This document shows, piece by piece, positions 37,433-46,494 of a stretch of 64,000 nucleotides of DNA. Positions within the stretch are counted from its first letter, which is position 1. Each line of letters opens with the position of its first letter. The DNA is from Rufibacter tibetensis (GTDB lineage: Bacteria; Bacteroidota; Bacteroidia; Cytophagales; Hymenobacteraceae): assembly GCF_001310085.1 (NCBI RefSeq), contig NZ_CP012643.1:5028001-5092000 (forward strand), in the 5' to 3' direction. Below the pieces are notes generated by a model. The model was not told where the DNA came from. It made no database searches and saw only the letters and a program-made list of their open reading frames with translations. The translations under genes and the position numbers were made by a program.

Positions 37433-37798
37433 TCACTGAATTTGGTGCTCTGCCTTCACCTCGAACTTGCCCTCCGAATCCTTCGTCTGGTCGACCTGCT
37501 TGGCCACCTCAACATCGTTCAGGAAGATCGTGCCCGCCAGGCTGGCAGAGGTGCTGCCCTTTGCCTTGGCCTGAAGCTGGAGTTTCTGTTTTGAGGGGTG
37601 GGTGAAGGTGGTGTCCCACCCGTTGGCGAAACTCTTCTTAACACTATAGTTGATATTGTTAATGTTATATTTTATCTCCTCAACTCCATCCCCATCCACA
37701 ACATACCTGACCTTGTAGGCCTCTGCCCCATCTTCATCCGAGCAAGAGAAAAACCCCAGGCCTAAGGCCAGAAACAGAATTTTGCACACTTTTTCCAT
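37433..37798 (-). CDS. small lipoprotein, MmpS-like fold
   Basis: A 121-residue lipoprotein. ATG 37798 was chosen because it gives the signal MEKVCKILFLALGLGFFSCS; the frame is open further upstream without a plausible start. The mature part (KVRYVVDGDGVEEIKYNINN, NGWDTTFTHPSKQKLQLQAK, SLAGTIFLNDVEVAKQ) resembles the small beta-sandwich of MmpS-type proteins in pattern. The similarity is by eye only and the role is unknown. Codon use is G+C-rich in the second half. Confidence 0.6.
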   Translation of the reverse strand: MEKVCKILFLALGLGFFSCSDEDGAEAYKVRYVVDGDGVEEIKYNINNINYSVKKSFANGWDTTFTHPSKQKLQLQAKAKGSTSASLAGTIFLNDVEVAKQVDQTKDSEGKFEVKAEHQIQ

Positions 37799-38011
37799 CA
37801 GTTCTTTTTTTCTCAAAGAAAGGCGATGTATTCGGCATTCGCAAACGCGATTTTTTTCATGTATGTGCTTAATACAATTCTTTGTTGCAGGCAAGAGGCT
37901 TGGGGAAAGGATTTGACACCGGTTACCTTTTCCCATTCGGCGTACGCTATCATATTCTTGCAACAAGCTCCGCCACCCAGTGGGGGGATCGGTTTATCGC
38001 ATAATGCCAAA

Positions 38012-38035
38012 ACCACTGCCATTCCTGGCAGTGGT
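38012..38035 (-). terminator. terminator of the acidic lipoprotein gene
   Basis: Perfect 9-bp stem (ACCACTGCC at 38012-38020, complement at 38027-38035) with a 6-nt loop. On the minus strand the stem is followed by TTTGG. It lies 37 bp past the stop at 38072. Confidence 0.6.
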
Positions 38036-38071
38036 CTCGGTGAAAGGGGGCAAGCCTGGTTAAGGGCAGTG

Positions 38072-38782
38072 CTATTGCACGGGGGAATAGGCTGTGGGCA
38101 CCTCGTAGAACCTCAGCTGCAGTACCTTCAGGCCGCTGTTGTCGTAGTCCCAGTAGTACCCCTCCAGCTCATCGCTGAACAACGGGTAGCGCACCGGGTT
38201 GTCTATCCCGTCATCCGTGATGTCGGCCACTATGCTGAGCAGCTGGTCGGAGACATTCTGGAACTTGGAGCCGCCTTTCTCCCGCATGGTCACCAGTGAC
38301 TCCAGGCTGCAGACGTCCTCGCCGGTGGCCACGTCGGTGGCGCAGGTGGTGACTACCACGCCCCCGCCCGGCTTGCCAAGGGCCCGGGCATAGACGGAGT
38401 ACGAGGTGAGCCCGTCCCCATCGGCGTCAGGGCTGGGCAGCTGGAAGGTCGCGCCGTCCCCGTCAGTCCCGTTGGCGTCCAGCACCCTGAACGCGCCGTC
38501 GGTCAGGTCCGCGTTCGCCAGGTTGATCTTGGTCTTGCCCTCCAGGTTGACGAAAATACGTTGGCCACTGTTGCTGTCCATGGGAGCCGACTTCCCTTTC
38601 GGGACGCCGATGATGTTGAGGTTGTAATGAGCGCCGCTGGGGGCACCGTTGCCGGTCAGGGAGGCCGAGGACTCTACTCTAAGCGCATCGGGGGCGATGC
38701 CCTCTTCTTCCGAGCAGCTGGACAAAAACAAGGCCGGGACCAGCATGGCCCCCATCAGTTTGGATAGGTTGGGTTTGAACAT
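38072..38782 (-). CDS. acidic lipoprotein of unknown function
   Basis: A 236-residue lipoprotein (MLVPALFLSSCSEEEG, Cys23 region) with Asp- and Gly-rich mature sequence: GAHYNLNIIGVPKGKSA, RIFVNLEGKTKINL, DGDGATFQLPSPDADGDGLT and GGGVVVTTCATDVATGEDVC. The two Cys in TTCATDVATGEDVC may form a disulfide. The DxDGDG runs suggest calcium binding, but this is inference. I do not recognise the family. Strong third-position G+C. It lies upstream of the MmpS-like gene on the same strand, separated by a terminator. Confidence 0.6.
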   Translation of the reverse strand: MFKPNLSKLMGAMLVPALFLSSCSEEEGIAPDALRVESSASLTGNGAPSGAHYNLNIIGVPKGKSAPMDSNSGQRIFVNLEGKTKINLANADLTDGAFRVLDANGTDGDGATFQLPSPDADGDGLTSYSVYARALGKPGGGVVVTTCATDVATGEDVCSLESLVTMREKGGSKFQNVSDQLLSIVADITDDGIDNPVRYPLFSDELEGYYWDYDNSGLKVLQLRFYEVPTAYSPVQ

Positions 38783-39860
38783 AGAGTGTAGGTTAAGTGA
38801 TTAAAATAATAATGCAATTATTAATTTTAATGTTTATAATTAAATATTCATTATCACAAATCCAAACTCCTTTATATTAATTTTTTATAATATTTGAAAA
38901 TACTATTTAGAAGAAACTTTATATATAAAATCTTTAATACTCACATTGATTGTATGAAAAATTCTTAACGACTTTCATTGAACTAAACTGTTTACTATCC
39001 CATGCCTTGCACCGCAAGGAATAAAGGCATGGGATAGATAGATTCATGTTGAAGGGCATACACAGGGTCCATAGCCCTAATGCCTATCGCCAAAACTTTC
39101 CAATTGCCCAAGCCTGGCGGTATGCGAAGAGCTCCTGGCTGGATATCGAATAGCCTTATAGCGGCATACCTCTACCAAGGCTTTTTCAAAGATACGAACC
39201 AATGGAAAGCGGTGACAAGGGAAACTTTGCGGTAAAGCTATGTTTTACCCTCTTTTGAACTTTCAAACTACAGGATATTCTACTCTATCAATCTATATGA
39301 CACTGCACTGTATTACACTGATGATTAGTTATAGGTAAGGCTTAGATAGTTTCACTCAATTGATAACCAAAATTGTGTAAACCTATGAGACTTTGTCAAT
39401 CACCATAGCTTAAATGTTTGAGGGACATAAGAGTCGCCTTATATTTAAAAGCGGATGATAGCCAGGACGTTTAAAGCGCTTTGCGCCAGACTGGGCGTGT
39501 CTACTTACTCGTTGTGGCATTTTTTCCTACACAAACAGGTAAGGCCCTGCCATGGAAGTTTTCCGTGGAAAAAGCAACCGTAACCCTACCCATATTGTTT
39601 GGCAGAGGCGGATGAGGCAAAGTTTAGTCAATCAGTTACTCAGTCAGGCTAGTAAGGTGCTTGGTGGCACTATCTGCACTTATAGCGCTATGAGCATGCT
39701 TAGCCTTCTAAATAGTTCCGGGAGACAGGGAGGGTAAAATATTTTGTCAGCCTCAGGCCTAGCAGCCTGCCTTGGCTGCGTATAAGCCAAGTGCCGGCTC
39801 AGCCTAAAAGCCGAAGTAAGTACGCCAACCTATCCTATCAACCCTCCAGCTATAGTGACT
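38783..39860. other. 1.08-kb gap in the island
   Basis: AT-rich start, then sequence without a convincing frame (a 61-codon frame at 39552 is not supported). A perfect 13-bp inverted repeat (TATCCCATGCCTT at 38996-39008, complement at 39024-39036) lies in it without a T-tract. Possibly decayed mobile DNA; no transposase recognised. Confidence 0.45.
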
Positions 39861-41201
39861 ATGCCTTCTTCACCTAAAAGAACCCGTGCAATCACCCCAA
39901 CCCACAAACAAACACAAACCAGGCGGGCCAAATCCCAAGTCGGCAAAAAACCCCGTACCCGGTTAGGCAGGAGAAGGATAAGCGCCAGGTCCGCTGTGAA
40001 GGGGGCGGAAAACAGGCTCAAGAACTTCAGGCAGGCGTCCATGCTCGCGGTGGCCATCACCGGCTTCATCATGCTTTTGGTCACCCCTGGGGAGGCGGGG
40101 TTGGCCCGGCAGGATCCTTTGGTGGAAGATAGCGCAGCCTCTGCCGAAGACCTCGGCGCGGGAACTCCCGAAGACACTGCCTTCGCGGACAGTGTGCAGG
40201 CCTTGTCTGGCAAGGAAGCGACGGACGAAGCCCTGGGGGCCATACAGACCCTATGGGACAGCTTCCACTACAACCTCCCCAAGTTCCTGATCGCCTTGGG
40301 GACCCTGCTCCTGGCTTGGGCCGTAACCTGGCTCCTCAGGAAAGCGCTGCAGAGGCTGATCGGGAACTACCATACCTCCGGGGCCGTCATCTCGCTGGCC
40401 TCCATCTCGGTCTGGCTTCTGGGGATCGGGATAGCGTTTAGCGTGGTCGCGGGCGACATACGGGCGCTGGTGGGTTCCCTAGGGTTGATCGGCCTGGCCC
40501 TCTCCTGGTCCCTGCAGACGCCGATAGAGAGCTTCACTGGGTGGCTGCTGAACTCCTTCAAGGGGTATTACCGGGTCGGGGACAGGATCAGGGTGGGCGA
40601 GGTATTCGGCGACGTGTACCGGATCGACTTCCTGGCCACCACCGTGTGGGAGATCGGCTCGCCTTTCCAGGCTGGCTTCGTGCATGCCGAGCAGCCCACC
40701 GGCAGGATGGTCACCTTCCCCAACAACGAGATCCTCACCGGCACGGTGACGAACCTGACGGGGGACTTCCCCTTCCTGTGGGACGAGCTGTCCATCGCGG
40801 TGGCGAACGAGTCCGACATCCCACTATCGGTGAAGGTGCTGGGGGACGTCGCCTCCAAGCTGCTGGGGGGCTACATGGAGGAGCCCGCTAGGCAGTATGC
40901 CCAGATATTAGGGAGGGCAAGGCTGCAGTCCGACGTACCCGGCAAGCCCCAGGTGTATATCTCCCTGGAGGACTCGTGGACGAGCCTGACCATCCGCTAC
41001 CTGGTCGGGGCCAGGGAGCGCAGGAAATGGAAAAGCGAGCTTACCCTGCGCGTGATTCAGGAGTCCGCCAGACCGGAGTACGCGGGCAGGATCATACCCG
41101 TCTACCCACGCCAGCAGGTGCAAGTCATTGGGCCATCCGGGCTCCCCATGGATGCCGGGCCTTTCGGGGGCAGCCCCGGAGAGGACAGGGAAGGTGTATA
41201 G
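39861..41201 (+). CDS. MscS-family mechanosensitive ion channel
   Basis: A 446-residue protein from ATG 39861 (GTG 39855 also in frame). An unusually basic N-terminal stretch of about 60 residues precedes a hydrophobic segment (MLAVAITGFIMLLVTPG), so translation may start later, near 40041. The channel core follows: two or three helices, then the pore helix and beta domain (GSLGLIGLALSWSLQTPIES, GYYRVGDRIRVGEVFGDVYR, VTFPNNEILTGTVTNLTGDF), as in MscS. It opens on membrane tension to release osmolytes. Very G+C-rich, matching the island. Confidence 0.88.
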   Translation: MPSSPKRTRAITPTHKQTQTRRAKSQVGKKPRTRLGRRRISARSAVKGAENRLKNFRQASMLAVAITGFIMLLVTPGEAGLARQDPLVEDSAASAEDLGAGTPEDTAFADSVQALSGKEATDEALGAIQTLWDSFHYNLPKFLIALGTLLLAWAVTWLLRKALQRLIGNYHTSGAVISLASISVWLLGIGIAFSVVAGDIRALVGSLGLIGLALSWSLQTPIESFTGWLLNSFKGYYRVGDRIRVGEVFGDVYRIDFLATTVWEIGSPFQAGFVHAEQPTGRMVTFPNNEILTGTVTNLTGDFPFLWDELSIAVANESDIPLSVKVLGDVASKLLGGYMEEPARQYAQILGRARLQSDVPGKPQVYISLEDSWTSLTIRYLVGARERRKWKSELTLRVIQESARPEYAGRIIPVYPRQQVQVIGPSGLPMDAGPFGGSPGEDREGV

Positions 41202-41270
41202 GCATCCTCCCCGCTGCCAGCCGGCCCTTCTATGGCAAACGGCTGAAAAGCCCGGCTAGGGTCGGAGCCG

Positions 41271-41510
41271 CTACAGCCCTTCCCCGCCCGTGCCAAGCAC
41301 CCGTAGGACCTCTATCTCGAACCCTGCCTTCCGAACGGCGTCTTCTATGGCCTGCGGGTTCGGGTTCTCCCCCGAGACGCTCAGGATATTCCCCTCGCTC
41401 CCCGGGTCAACGGCCCACCTGCTGATGGCCCCTTCATTGTTCAGGAACCCGGAGACCCTGCCGATCTCCTCCTCTCCCTCGATGTTGGTTTTGAACTTCA
41501 GTAACTTCAT
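41271..41510 (-). CDS. small HMA-fold-like protein without a CxxC pair
   Basis: A 79-residue protein (MKLLKFKTNIEGEEEIGRVS ... EGNILSVSGENPNPQAIEDA ... GFEIEVLRVLGTGGEGL). The beta-alpha-beta layout and LSVSGENPNPQAIEDAVRKAGFE resemble the end of heavy-metal-associated (HMA) domains, but the metal-binding CxxC in the first loop is missing; the protein has no Cys at all. It may be a degenerate or regulatory relative. It lies on the opposite strand between the MscS channel and the copper-protein gene. Confidence 0.6.
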   Translation of the reverse strand: MKLLKFKTNIEGEEEIGRVSGFLNNEGAISRWAVDPGSEGNILSVSGENPNPQAIEDAVRKAGFEIEVLRVLGTGGEGL

Positions 41511-41905
41511 CTCAGAGTTGTTGCTTCAGCTTTGGTATACCCCCAGGGCCGAAACTTTGTTCCGTCCCAAGGGCCAACCATACCCTGACCGTCTTGTGAC
41601 AGGCCTGGCCTCACCGCATGGCACCCGTCTTCTGTTCGCCTTTCAAAGGATTCAGTTTCATAAGGCCCGGGGGCCCCGCCCAAGGCGCTAAGGGGAAGGG
41701 TACCACCGCATGGCGGCGAAACACTGGCGGGGGGGGATGTCTGCCGCGGGTGAGCCTTGCAAAGCATCCCTGCGCTGAGGTGGCGTCAGGGTTTTCCCCA
41801 AACCCTTTACCTTAAGCCTCGTTTTTATAAAATCATGCATGGGCGACAGCGCTACTGAAGGCTGGGAGACAACGGATTTAAAGGAACGAGCTAACCCAAA
41901 AAACT

Positions 41906-42237
41906 ATGAATTACCAACAGTTCGAGAAATGCATCATTGCCTGTTACAGATGTGCCACCGAATGCGGCAACTGCGCCACCTCCTGCCTGAAGGAGCCGGA
42001 CGTGAAGATGATGGAGCGGTGCATTGAGCTGGACCTGCTCTGTGCCGCCTGGCGGCCATGGCCATGGCGCGGGCCGATGAGCACACCCTGGATTACGTGA
42101 GGCAGATATGCGGCCTGTGCGCCACCATCTGCGAGGCCTGCGGCGCGGAGTGCGCCCAGCACGAGTCCGAGCACTGCCAGCGTTGCGCCAGCGCCTGCAT
42201 GCAGTGCGCCGAAGAATGCAGAAGCATGGCTGCCTAA
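41906..42237 (+). pseudogene. four-helix-bundle copper-binding protein, frameshifted
   Basis: The first frame from ATG 41906 reads MNYQQFEKCIIACYRCATEC, then ATSCLKEPDVKMMERCIELD and LLCAAWR before going out of frame. The second frame reads LAAMAMARADEHTLDYVRQI, CGLCATICEACGAECAQHES and HCQRCASACMQCAEECRSMA to TAA 42235-42237. Together they make a Cys-rich four-helix-bundle protein (DUF326/Csp-like, dense CxxxC motifs) that binds copper ions. The shift falls near 42045-42055. Family members have another short segment there, so a small deletion between GCCGCC-like repeats is likely. Total 332 bases. Confidence 0.82.
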
Positions 42238-42276
42238 TCAAGGGTTGCCCTGGAGGAAGGGTGCAGCCATCGTAAA

Positions 42277-42311
42277 CCAGGGAAAGCGGGGCAAACTCGC
42301 GATTTCCCTGG
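42277..42311 (+). terminator. possible terminator after the copper-protein gene
   Basis: Arms CCAGGGAAA at 42277-42285 and TTTCCCTGG at 42303-42311 with a 17-nt loop are followed by CTTTCTTA, 40 bp past the stop. Confidence 0.5.
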
Positions 42312-42534
42312 CTTTCTTATGCAGGCGACTTTTGAAGGCACTTGGCCCCAGGGAAAGCTCTCCCTTCTTCTTGCTGCGGCGAGAAAGCCCCTCCCCCCGG
42401 CAACCGCCGCAGCCATGGTCGGGATAGGGCACTGAATATTTTGAAAGGGATAAATAGTAAAGTTCCCTACTATTCCCTACTATAAGACAGGCCCATTCAG
42501 ACCATGATATCATTATAACCAGCAACTAACAAGC

Positions 42535-42987
42535 ATGGAAAACAACAACTACCTAAAGTTCGCCCTCATGTTAGCCGTCTCGTTTCTGATCATGTACGCC
42601 GTGATGTTTGTGAACGTGGACAGGCTTGAGCACATCTACCTGAGCACCACCAGGCTTTACATGACCTTGTTGATGGTCTCGCCCATGGCCGTGGTGATGC
42701 TGCTGCTGATGCGGGGTATGTACAAGAACACCTCCTTGAACCTGGTGATCATCGCGACGAGCTGTGCTGTGTTTGCAGGGGCCTTCCTCCTGCTGAGGAA
42801 CCAGGTACCCATAGGTGACGGGCAGTACATCAAAGCCATGATCCCTCACCACTCGTCCGCGATCCTGGTCAGCCAGGAGGCAGACATCAAAGACCCTGAA
42901 TTGAAAAAACTGGCCGAGGGGATCATTGCCTCACAGGAGAGGGAGATTGCCGAGATGAAGGCGATACTGAACAGGGTGGAGGACTGA
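42535..42987 (+). CDS. DUF305 membrane protein
   Basis: A 150-residue protein with three hydrophobic helices (residues about 8-27, 42-60, 67-86) and a C-terminal DUF305 helical part: YIKAMIPHHSSAILVSQEAD, PELKKLAEGIIASQEREIAE and MKAILNRVED. The His-His in MIPHHSSAI is the conserved metal-ligand candidate. DUF305 genes often sit with copper-resistance genes, as here, beside the Cys-rich copper protein. A short A+T-rich leader precedes ATG 42535. Confidence 0.85.
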   Translation: MENNNYLKFALMLAVSFLIMYAVMFVNVDRLEHIYLSTTRLYMTLLMVSPMAVVMLLLMRGMYKNTSLNLVIIATSCAVFAGAFLLLRNQVPIGDGQYIKAMIPHHSSAILVSQEADIKDPELKKLAEGIIASQEREIAEMKAILNRVED

Positions 42988-43500
42988 GGATCCTTTGCCT
43001 GCCCACGGCGCTCAACAGTAAAATAAACTCCTTTGGTATTTTTAAGAAACGCTTTCTGCTTTTGAGGTTTTCTCTGGAACATACACGACAACCTAAAGAG
43101 AGCGTATATGTACCCAAAATGAGTTGCGTAACGATCTAGAACCAAAATTTATGTAATACTTAGGGAAGACTCACTTTGCTTAAATGGCTCATACTTTTAG
43201 TAAGGGACTTTAAAAACAATGAATGATTTAATAAGAAATGATAAATAAATAATACCATCTTATTCAATCAGATGTAGCCTAAAGGAAAAACAAAAGACAA
43301 CATTGTAGTTAAGACATCTAAGTTCACTTTGAATCATGATCTCTCCTGGAATCAGCCAACAGATATATACTGTTGACAATCACAGTTAGATGCTCTTCCT
43401 TAAGATAACAAAGTAACAGTATTCATGAGATGAAAGTCATGGTAAAGAGTCAAAGCCGTATTGCTTCATTTACCAAATTTGTAGTAAATGTTTGCAAATA
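42988..43500. other. gap between the island and the tRNA cluster
   Basis: AT-rich and without a plausible gene. It is the right-hand boundary zone of the island, next to the 3' end of tRNA-Arg. I searched by eye for a repeat of that tRNA end and found none in the window. Confidence 0.4.
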
Positions 43501-43504
43501 AAAA

Positions 43505-43536
43505 AGCCACTCACAAGTCTGACCTTATAAGTGGCT
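43505..43536 (-). terminator. terminator of the tRNA transcript
   Basis: Minus-strand stem AGCCACT (43530-43536) with AGTGGCT (43505-43511) is followed by TTTTTTATT. It lies 10 bp past the 3' end of tRNA-Arg. Confidence 0.75.
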
Positions 43537-43546
43537 GATTTTTAAG

Positions 43547-43620
43547 TGATCCCGTTTGGATTCGAACCAAAGACCTACTGCTTAGAAGGCAGTTGCTCTA
43601 TCCAGCTGAGCTACGAGACC
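43547..43620 (-). tRNA. tRNA-Arg (anticodon UCU)
   Basis: A 74-nt cloverleaf on the minus strand. The acceptor GGTCTCG pairs with CGGGATC, the D-arm is AGCTCAGCTGGATAGAGC, the anticodon arm ACTGC-CTTCTAA-GCAGT gives TCT, and the T-loop is GGTTCGAATCC. No CCA is encoded. It is the last in a minus-strand tRNA cluster and borders the accessory island. Confidence 0.93.
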
Positions 43621-43681
43621 ATCGAAACAAAAATGAGTAATGGAGAATGTCTTTACATCCAACATTACTCATCTTTTTTCG

Positions 43682-43755
43682 TCGGGGTGGCAGGATTCGA
43701 ACCTACGACCTCCACATCCCAAATGTGGCGCGATACCGGGCTACGCTACACCCCG
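43682..43755 (-). tRNA. tRNA-Pro (anticodon UGG)
   Basis: A 74-nt cloverleaf. The acceptor CGGGGTG pairs with CACCCCG, the D-arm is TAGCGTAGCCCGGTATCGCG, the anticodon arm CCACA-TTTGGGA-TGTGG gives TGG, and the T-loop is GGTTCGAATCC. CCA is not encoded. Confidence 0.93.
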
Positions 43756-43865
43756 AGTCTTGCAATTACAAAGTTTCCAACTTCTCAAACTTTCGTTCTC
43801 CGTAATCGCGGTGCAAAGATATGAAATGAAATCTTCTTTCAAAATTTAATTTTCAAGAATATTTC

Positions 43866-43954
<89 letters not shown>

Positions 43955-44240
43955 GGGTAGCTCTTTCGGTTAAAGAGTGTGCAAATATAGCCTAACTAAA
44001 ATGAGATTACCAAAGCTAAAGGCAAAATAATTTATGCCCCTTGTGCGCTTACGGCACCATTGTATTCTCTACCAACTGCTTAGGAAAGAAGAAAATTTTA
44101 AAATTAATCTACTACCCTGTCGTTTTAAAAAGGTCTATACCCACTTTTGTTTCATCTCTGCATTCCAAAGCCGGTGAACGCATTTGTTTCTTTCTTTTTA
44201 ACTTGCCTCCGCATAGTAACTGCACAACCCGTTTTCTTTT

Positions 44241-45209
44241 ATGACCTGGTATCTACCTTTCACTTCCATGGAGTTCTTTTTCCTGCTTCTGTTTGGGGTG
44301 CTTTATGGCGGATACCTTTACAGAATAAAGCTTCTGGCCAGGCAGTTTTCCCAAAAAGCGAACTCCATCTGGATCAAAGCCATCATTAGAAGTGTTTACA
44401 TGGCCCTGCTTGTGGTAGCTTTGTTAGGGCCCTCTTTTGGGGCTATGACCAAAGAGATCAGGACAAACGGCAAAGACGTATTTTTAGCGGTTGATCTTTC
44501 CCAATCCATGAAAGCAGTAGACGTCTCCCCTTCCAGGCTGGAGAAGGTGAAGCTGGAACTTCATGATTTTATTTATAACACCAATGCTGACCGGGTAGGA
44601 TTGATTGGTTTCTCCTCAGAAGCTTTTGTGTTGAGCCCACTCACCTATGACCAAAGTGCTTTAGAGCTCTTTGTACAGTCTATGAACACAAACCTGGCTC
44701 CACCAGAAGCAGCACAGGTAACCCCGGTGTTGCAATTAGCCCAACAGAAATTCCAAGACAGTGAAACAAGCCGGGAGCTGGAACGATCTAAAATCCTGAT
44801 CATCTTTTCAGACGGCGAAACCTTTGGCGAAAACACTCAAGCAGCAGCCAAGGCCCTCCTCAACCAAGGGGTGCGGGTATATTGTGTAGGTATAGGCACG
44901 TATACGGGAGGAAAGATTCCTGTAGGGCGCACGTTTAAAAAAGATGCTGACGGTCAGACGGTCCTCACCAAACTGGAGCCTGAGGTTCTTAAACGGGTTG
45001 CTCAGAGTACAGAAGGAAACTACTTTGAAATAAACCAAACCATAAGTGAAATGCCCCGGTTACTTAGTGCCGTGAATGCGGTTAAAAGTGAGTTGCGGCA
45101 AACCAAAGTGGTGGAAGTAGCGGCAAACAAATATTTATACCCGCTTTTAGCCGCCCTTCTTTTAATTGCCTTAGATGTGTTATGGACCTTACAGGTGCTT
45201 CGGATATGA
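44241..45209 (+). CDS. VWA-domain membrane protein (BatA/BatB-like)
   Basis: A 322-residue protein with two N-terminal membrane helices (EFFFLLLFGVLYGGYLYRIK and ALLVVALLGPSFG). A von Willebrand A domain has the MIDAS motif VDLSQSM (Asp85, Ser87, Ser89), and a C-terminal helix (YLYPLLAALLLIALDVLW) follows. This topology defines Bat proteins, named for Bacteroides aerotolerance and thought to act in the envelope with MoxR ATPases. The downstream TPR gene overlaps by four bases (ATGA), as batB-batC pairs often do. No batA, batD, batE or moxR is visible nearby. Confidence 0.88.
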   Translation: MTWYLPFTSMEFFFLLLFGVLYGGYLYRIKLLARQFSQKANSIWIKAIIRSVYMALLVVALLGPSFGAMTKEIRTNGKDVFLAVDLSQSMKAVDVSPSRLEKVKLELHDFIYNTNADRVGLIGFSSEAFVLSPLTYDQSALELFVQSMNTNLAPPEAAQVTPVLQLAQQKFQDSETSRELERSKILIIFSDGETFGENTQAAAKALLNQGVRVYCVGIGTYTGGKIPVGRTFKKDADGQTVLTKLEPEVLKRVAQSTEGNYFEINQTISEMPRLLSAVNAVKSELRQTKVVEVAANKYLYPLLAALLLIALDVLWTLQVLRI

Positions 45210-46117
45210 GGATGTGGTGGGTCTTACTTTTCCTGGCTTTTTCTCCTTTTGACGGACTTCAGCGCATTGCGCTCAGAAATCAGTATGCTGTGCAAGCTGA
45301 AGCAGCTTATAAAAAGAAAGAGTACCAAAAAGCTGCCTATCTATATGAGCGGGTTCGGCAAAACGAAGGTGGAAAGCCACACTCCTCTATTATATTGAAT
45401 TTGGCTCACTCCTATTTCCACCTGCACGAATACTCCCGGGCATCCCCTTTGTACCGTACCCTCCTGAACTCAAAAGACCCTCAAATGCTTTCCTCAGTGG
45501 CTACCCAGCTTTCTTTCATAGAAACGGAAGAGGGAAATCTCACCAAGGCCATAGGGTACTGCAAGCAGGCTTTGAAAGCAGATGAAACAAACCAAGCTGC
45601 CCGGTACAATTTTGAGCTGCTACAGAAATACCTGTTGCTCCACCCTGAGAAACCCAAAAGCCCACCCCCACCCCAAAGGCGCGATCGTAAAAATGGAGCA
45701 GGAGGCAGCAGGCAACAAAATACCGCAGGTACACCCACTATGGGCGGGACTGGAACGGCTTCCAATAGCGGGACAGCCCCTTCTTCCATTAATAACAGAG
45801 AAACCAATCCACCCGGGGGAACCTCCAATGCAACCCGACAGGAGAACTTCGGCAATAGCCCAGGCTCAAAACAAGGGTTAAGCAACCAGAGCTCTCAAAA
45901 TAGTAATGCCATGGGTAAAAGCAATGGCAGCAACCAAGCAGGTCAGGAAGGCGATGCCTTGCTGCAAACCCGTTTTGAACGCCTGAAGAAGTTACAACTA
46001 ACCCCTGAGAAGGCTCGCCAGCTTCTGGATGTCATGCGCCAGGAGGAAGCCCAATATTTGCAACAGGTACCGCGCAAAAGAACTAAGCAATCGGATAAAA
46101 ATACCCCTGATTGGTAA
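45206..46117 (+). CDS. TPR protein (BatC-like)
   Basis: A 303-residue protein from ATG 45206, which overlaps the previous stop as ATGA; an in-frame ATG at 45182 is less likely. A hydrophobic N-terminus (MWWVLLFLAFSPFDG) is followed by TPR-like helices (YKKKEYQKAAYLYERVRQNE, HLHEYSRASPLYRTLLNSKD, NLTKAIGYCKQALKADETNQ). A long Asn/Gly/Ser-rich low-complexity linker comes next, and the end is ERLKKLQLTPEKARQLLDVM, common to BatC. It should bind partner Bat proteins in the periplasm. Confidence 0.85.
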   Translation: MRMWWVLLFLAFSPFDGLQRIALRNQYAVQAEAAYKKKEYQKAAYLYERVRQNEGGKPHSSIILNLAHSYFHLHEYSRASPLYRTLLNSKDPQMLSSVATQLSFIETEEGNLTKAIGYCKQALKADETNQAARYNFELLQKYLLLHPEKPKSPPPPQRRDRKNGAGGSRQQNTAGTPTMGGTGTASNSGTAPSSINNRETNPPGGTSNATRQENFGNSPGSKQGLSNQSSQNSNAMGKSNGSNQAGQEGDALLQTRFERLKKLQLTPEKARQLLDVMRQEEAQYLQQVPRKRTKQSDKNTPDW

Positions 46118-46494
46118 AGAGTATCCTGCTTTGAAGCCCCTTTCAGAAAAGTGGCTTTAAAACAGCACACAGAGCAGGGTTCTATTACCTTTTCAGAAGC
46201 GGATCAACCACAACTGTTTTTAGGCGTTTTTGCTTAACAATGGTTGAAAGAGCATGCTAAAACTCTAGCCTGCTTTAGGTAAAAGTAAATTTCTATAGTA
46301 AAAGCCCTCTTCAACATTTATTTTATTACCTAAGAACCCATTCTACCTAACAAGCGTTTGGTTATTTAGAACAGAAAAAGTAATTTTAAATCAACAACCA
46401 GAAAACACTCCTGCTTTATCAAATTTAGTAAAGTGTATATGGTTACTGATTGGCCTATTTTGATTTTCATTATACCATAAAGCCTTGCTACCCA
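46118..46494. other. gap upstream of the thiolase gene
   Basis: No gene. It contains one copy of the recurrent 17-bp motif (46216-46232) and AT-rich leader DNA, where the thiolase promoter is expected. Confidence 0.45.

Noticed and set aside
40541-40891. Plus-strand frame of 116 codons within MscS
   Set aside because: An alternative frame of a clear channel gene with Arg/Gly-rich nonsense sequence.
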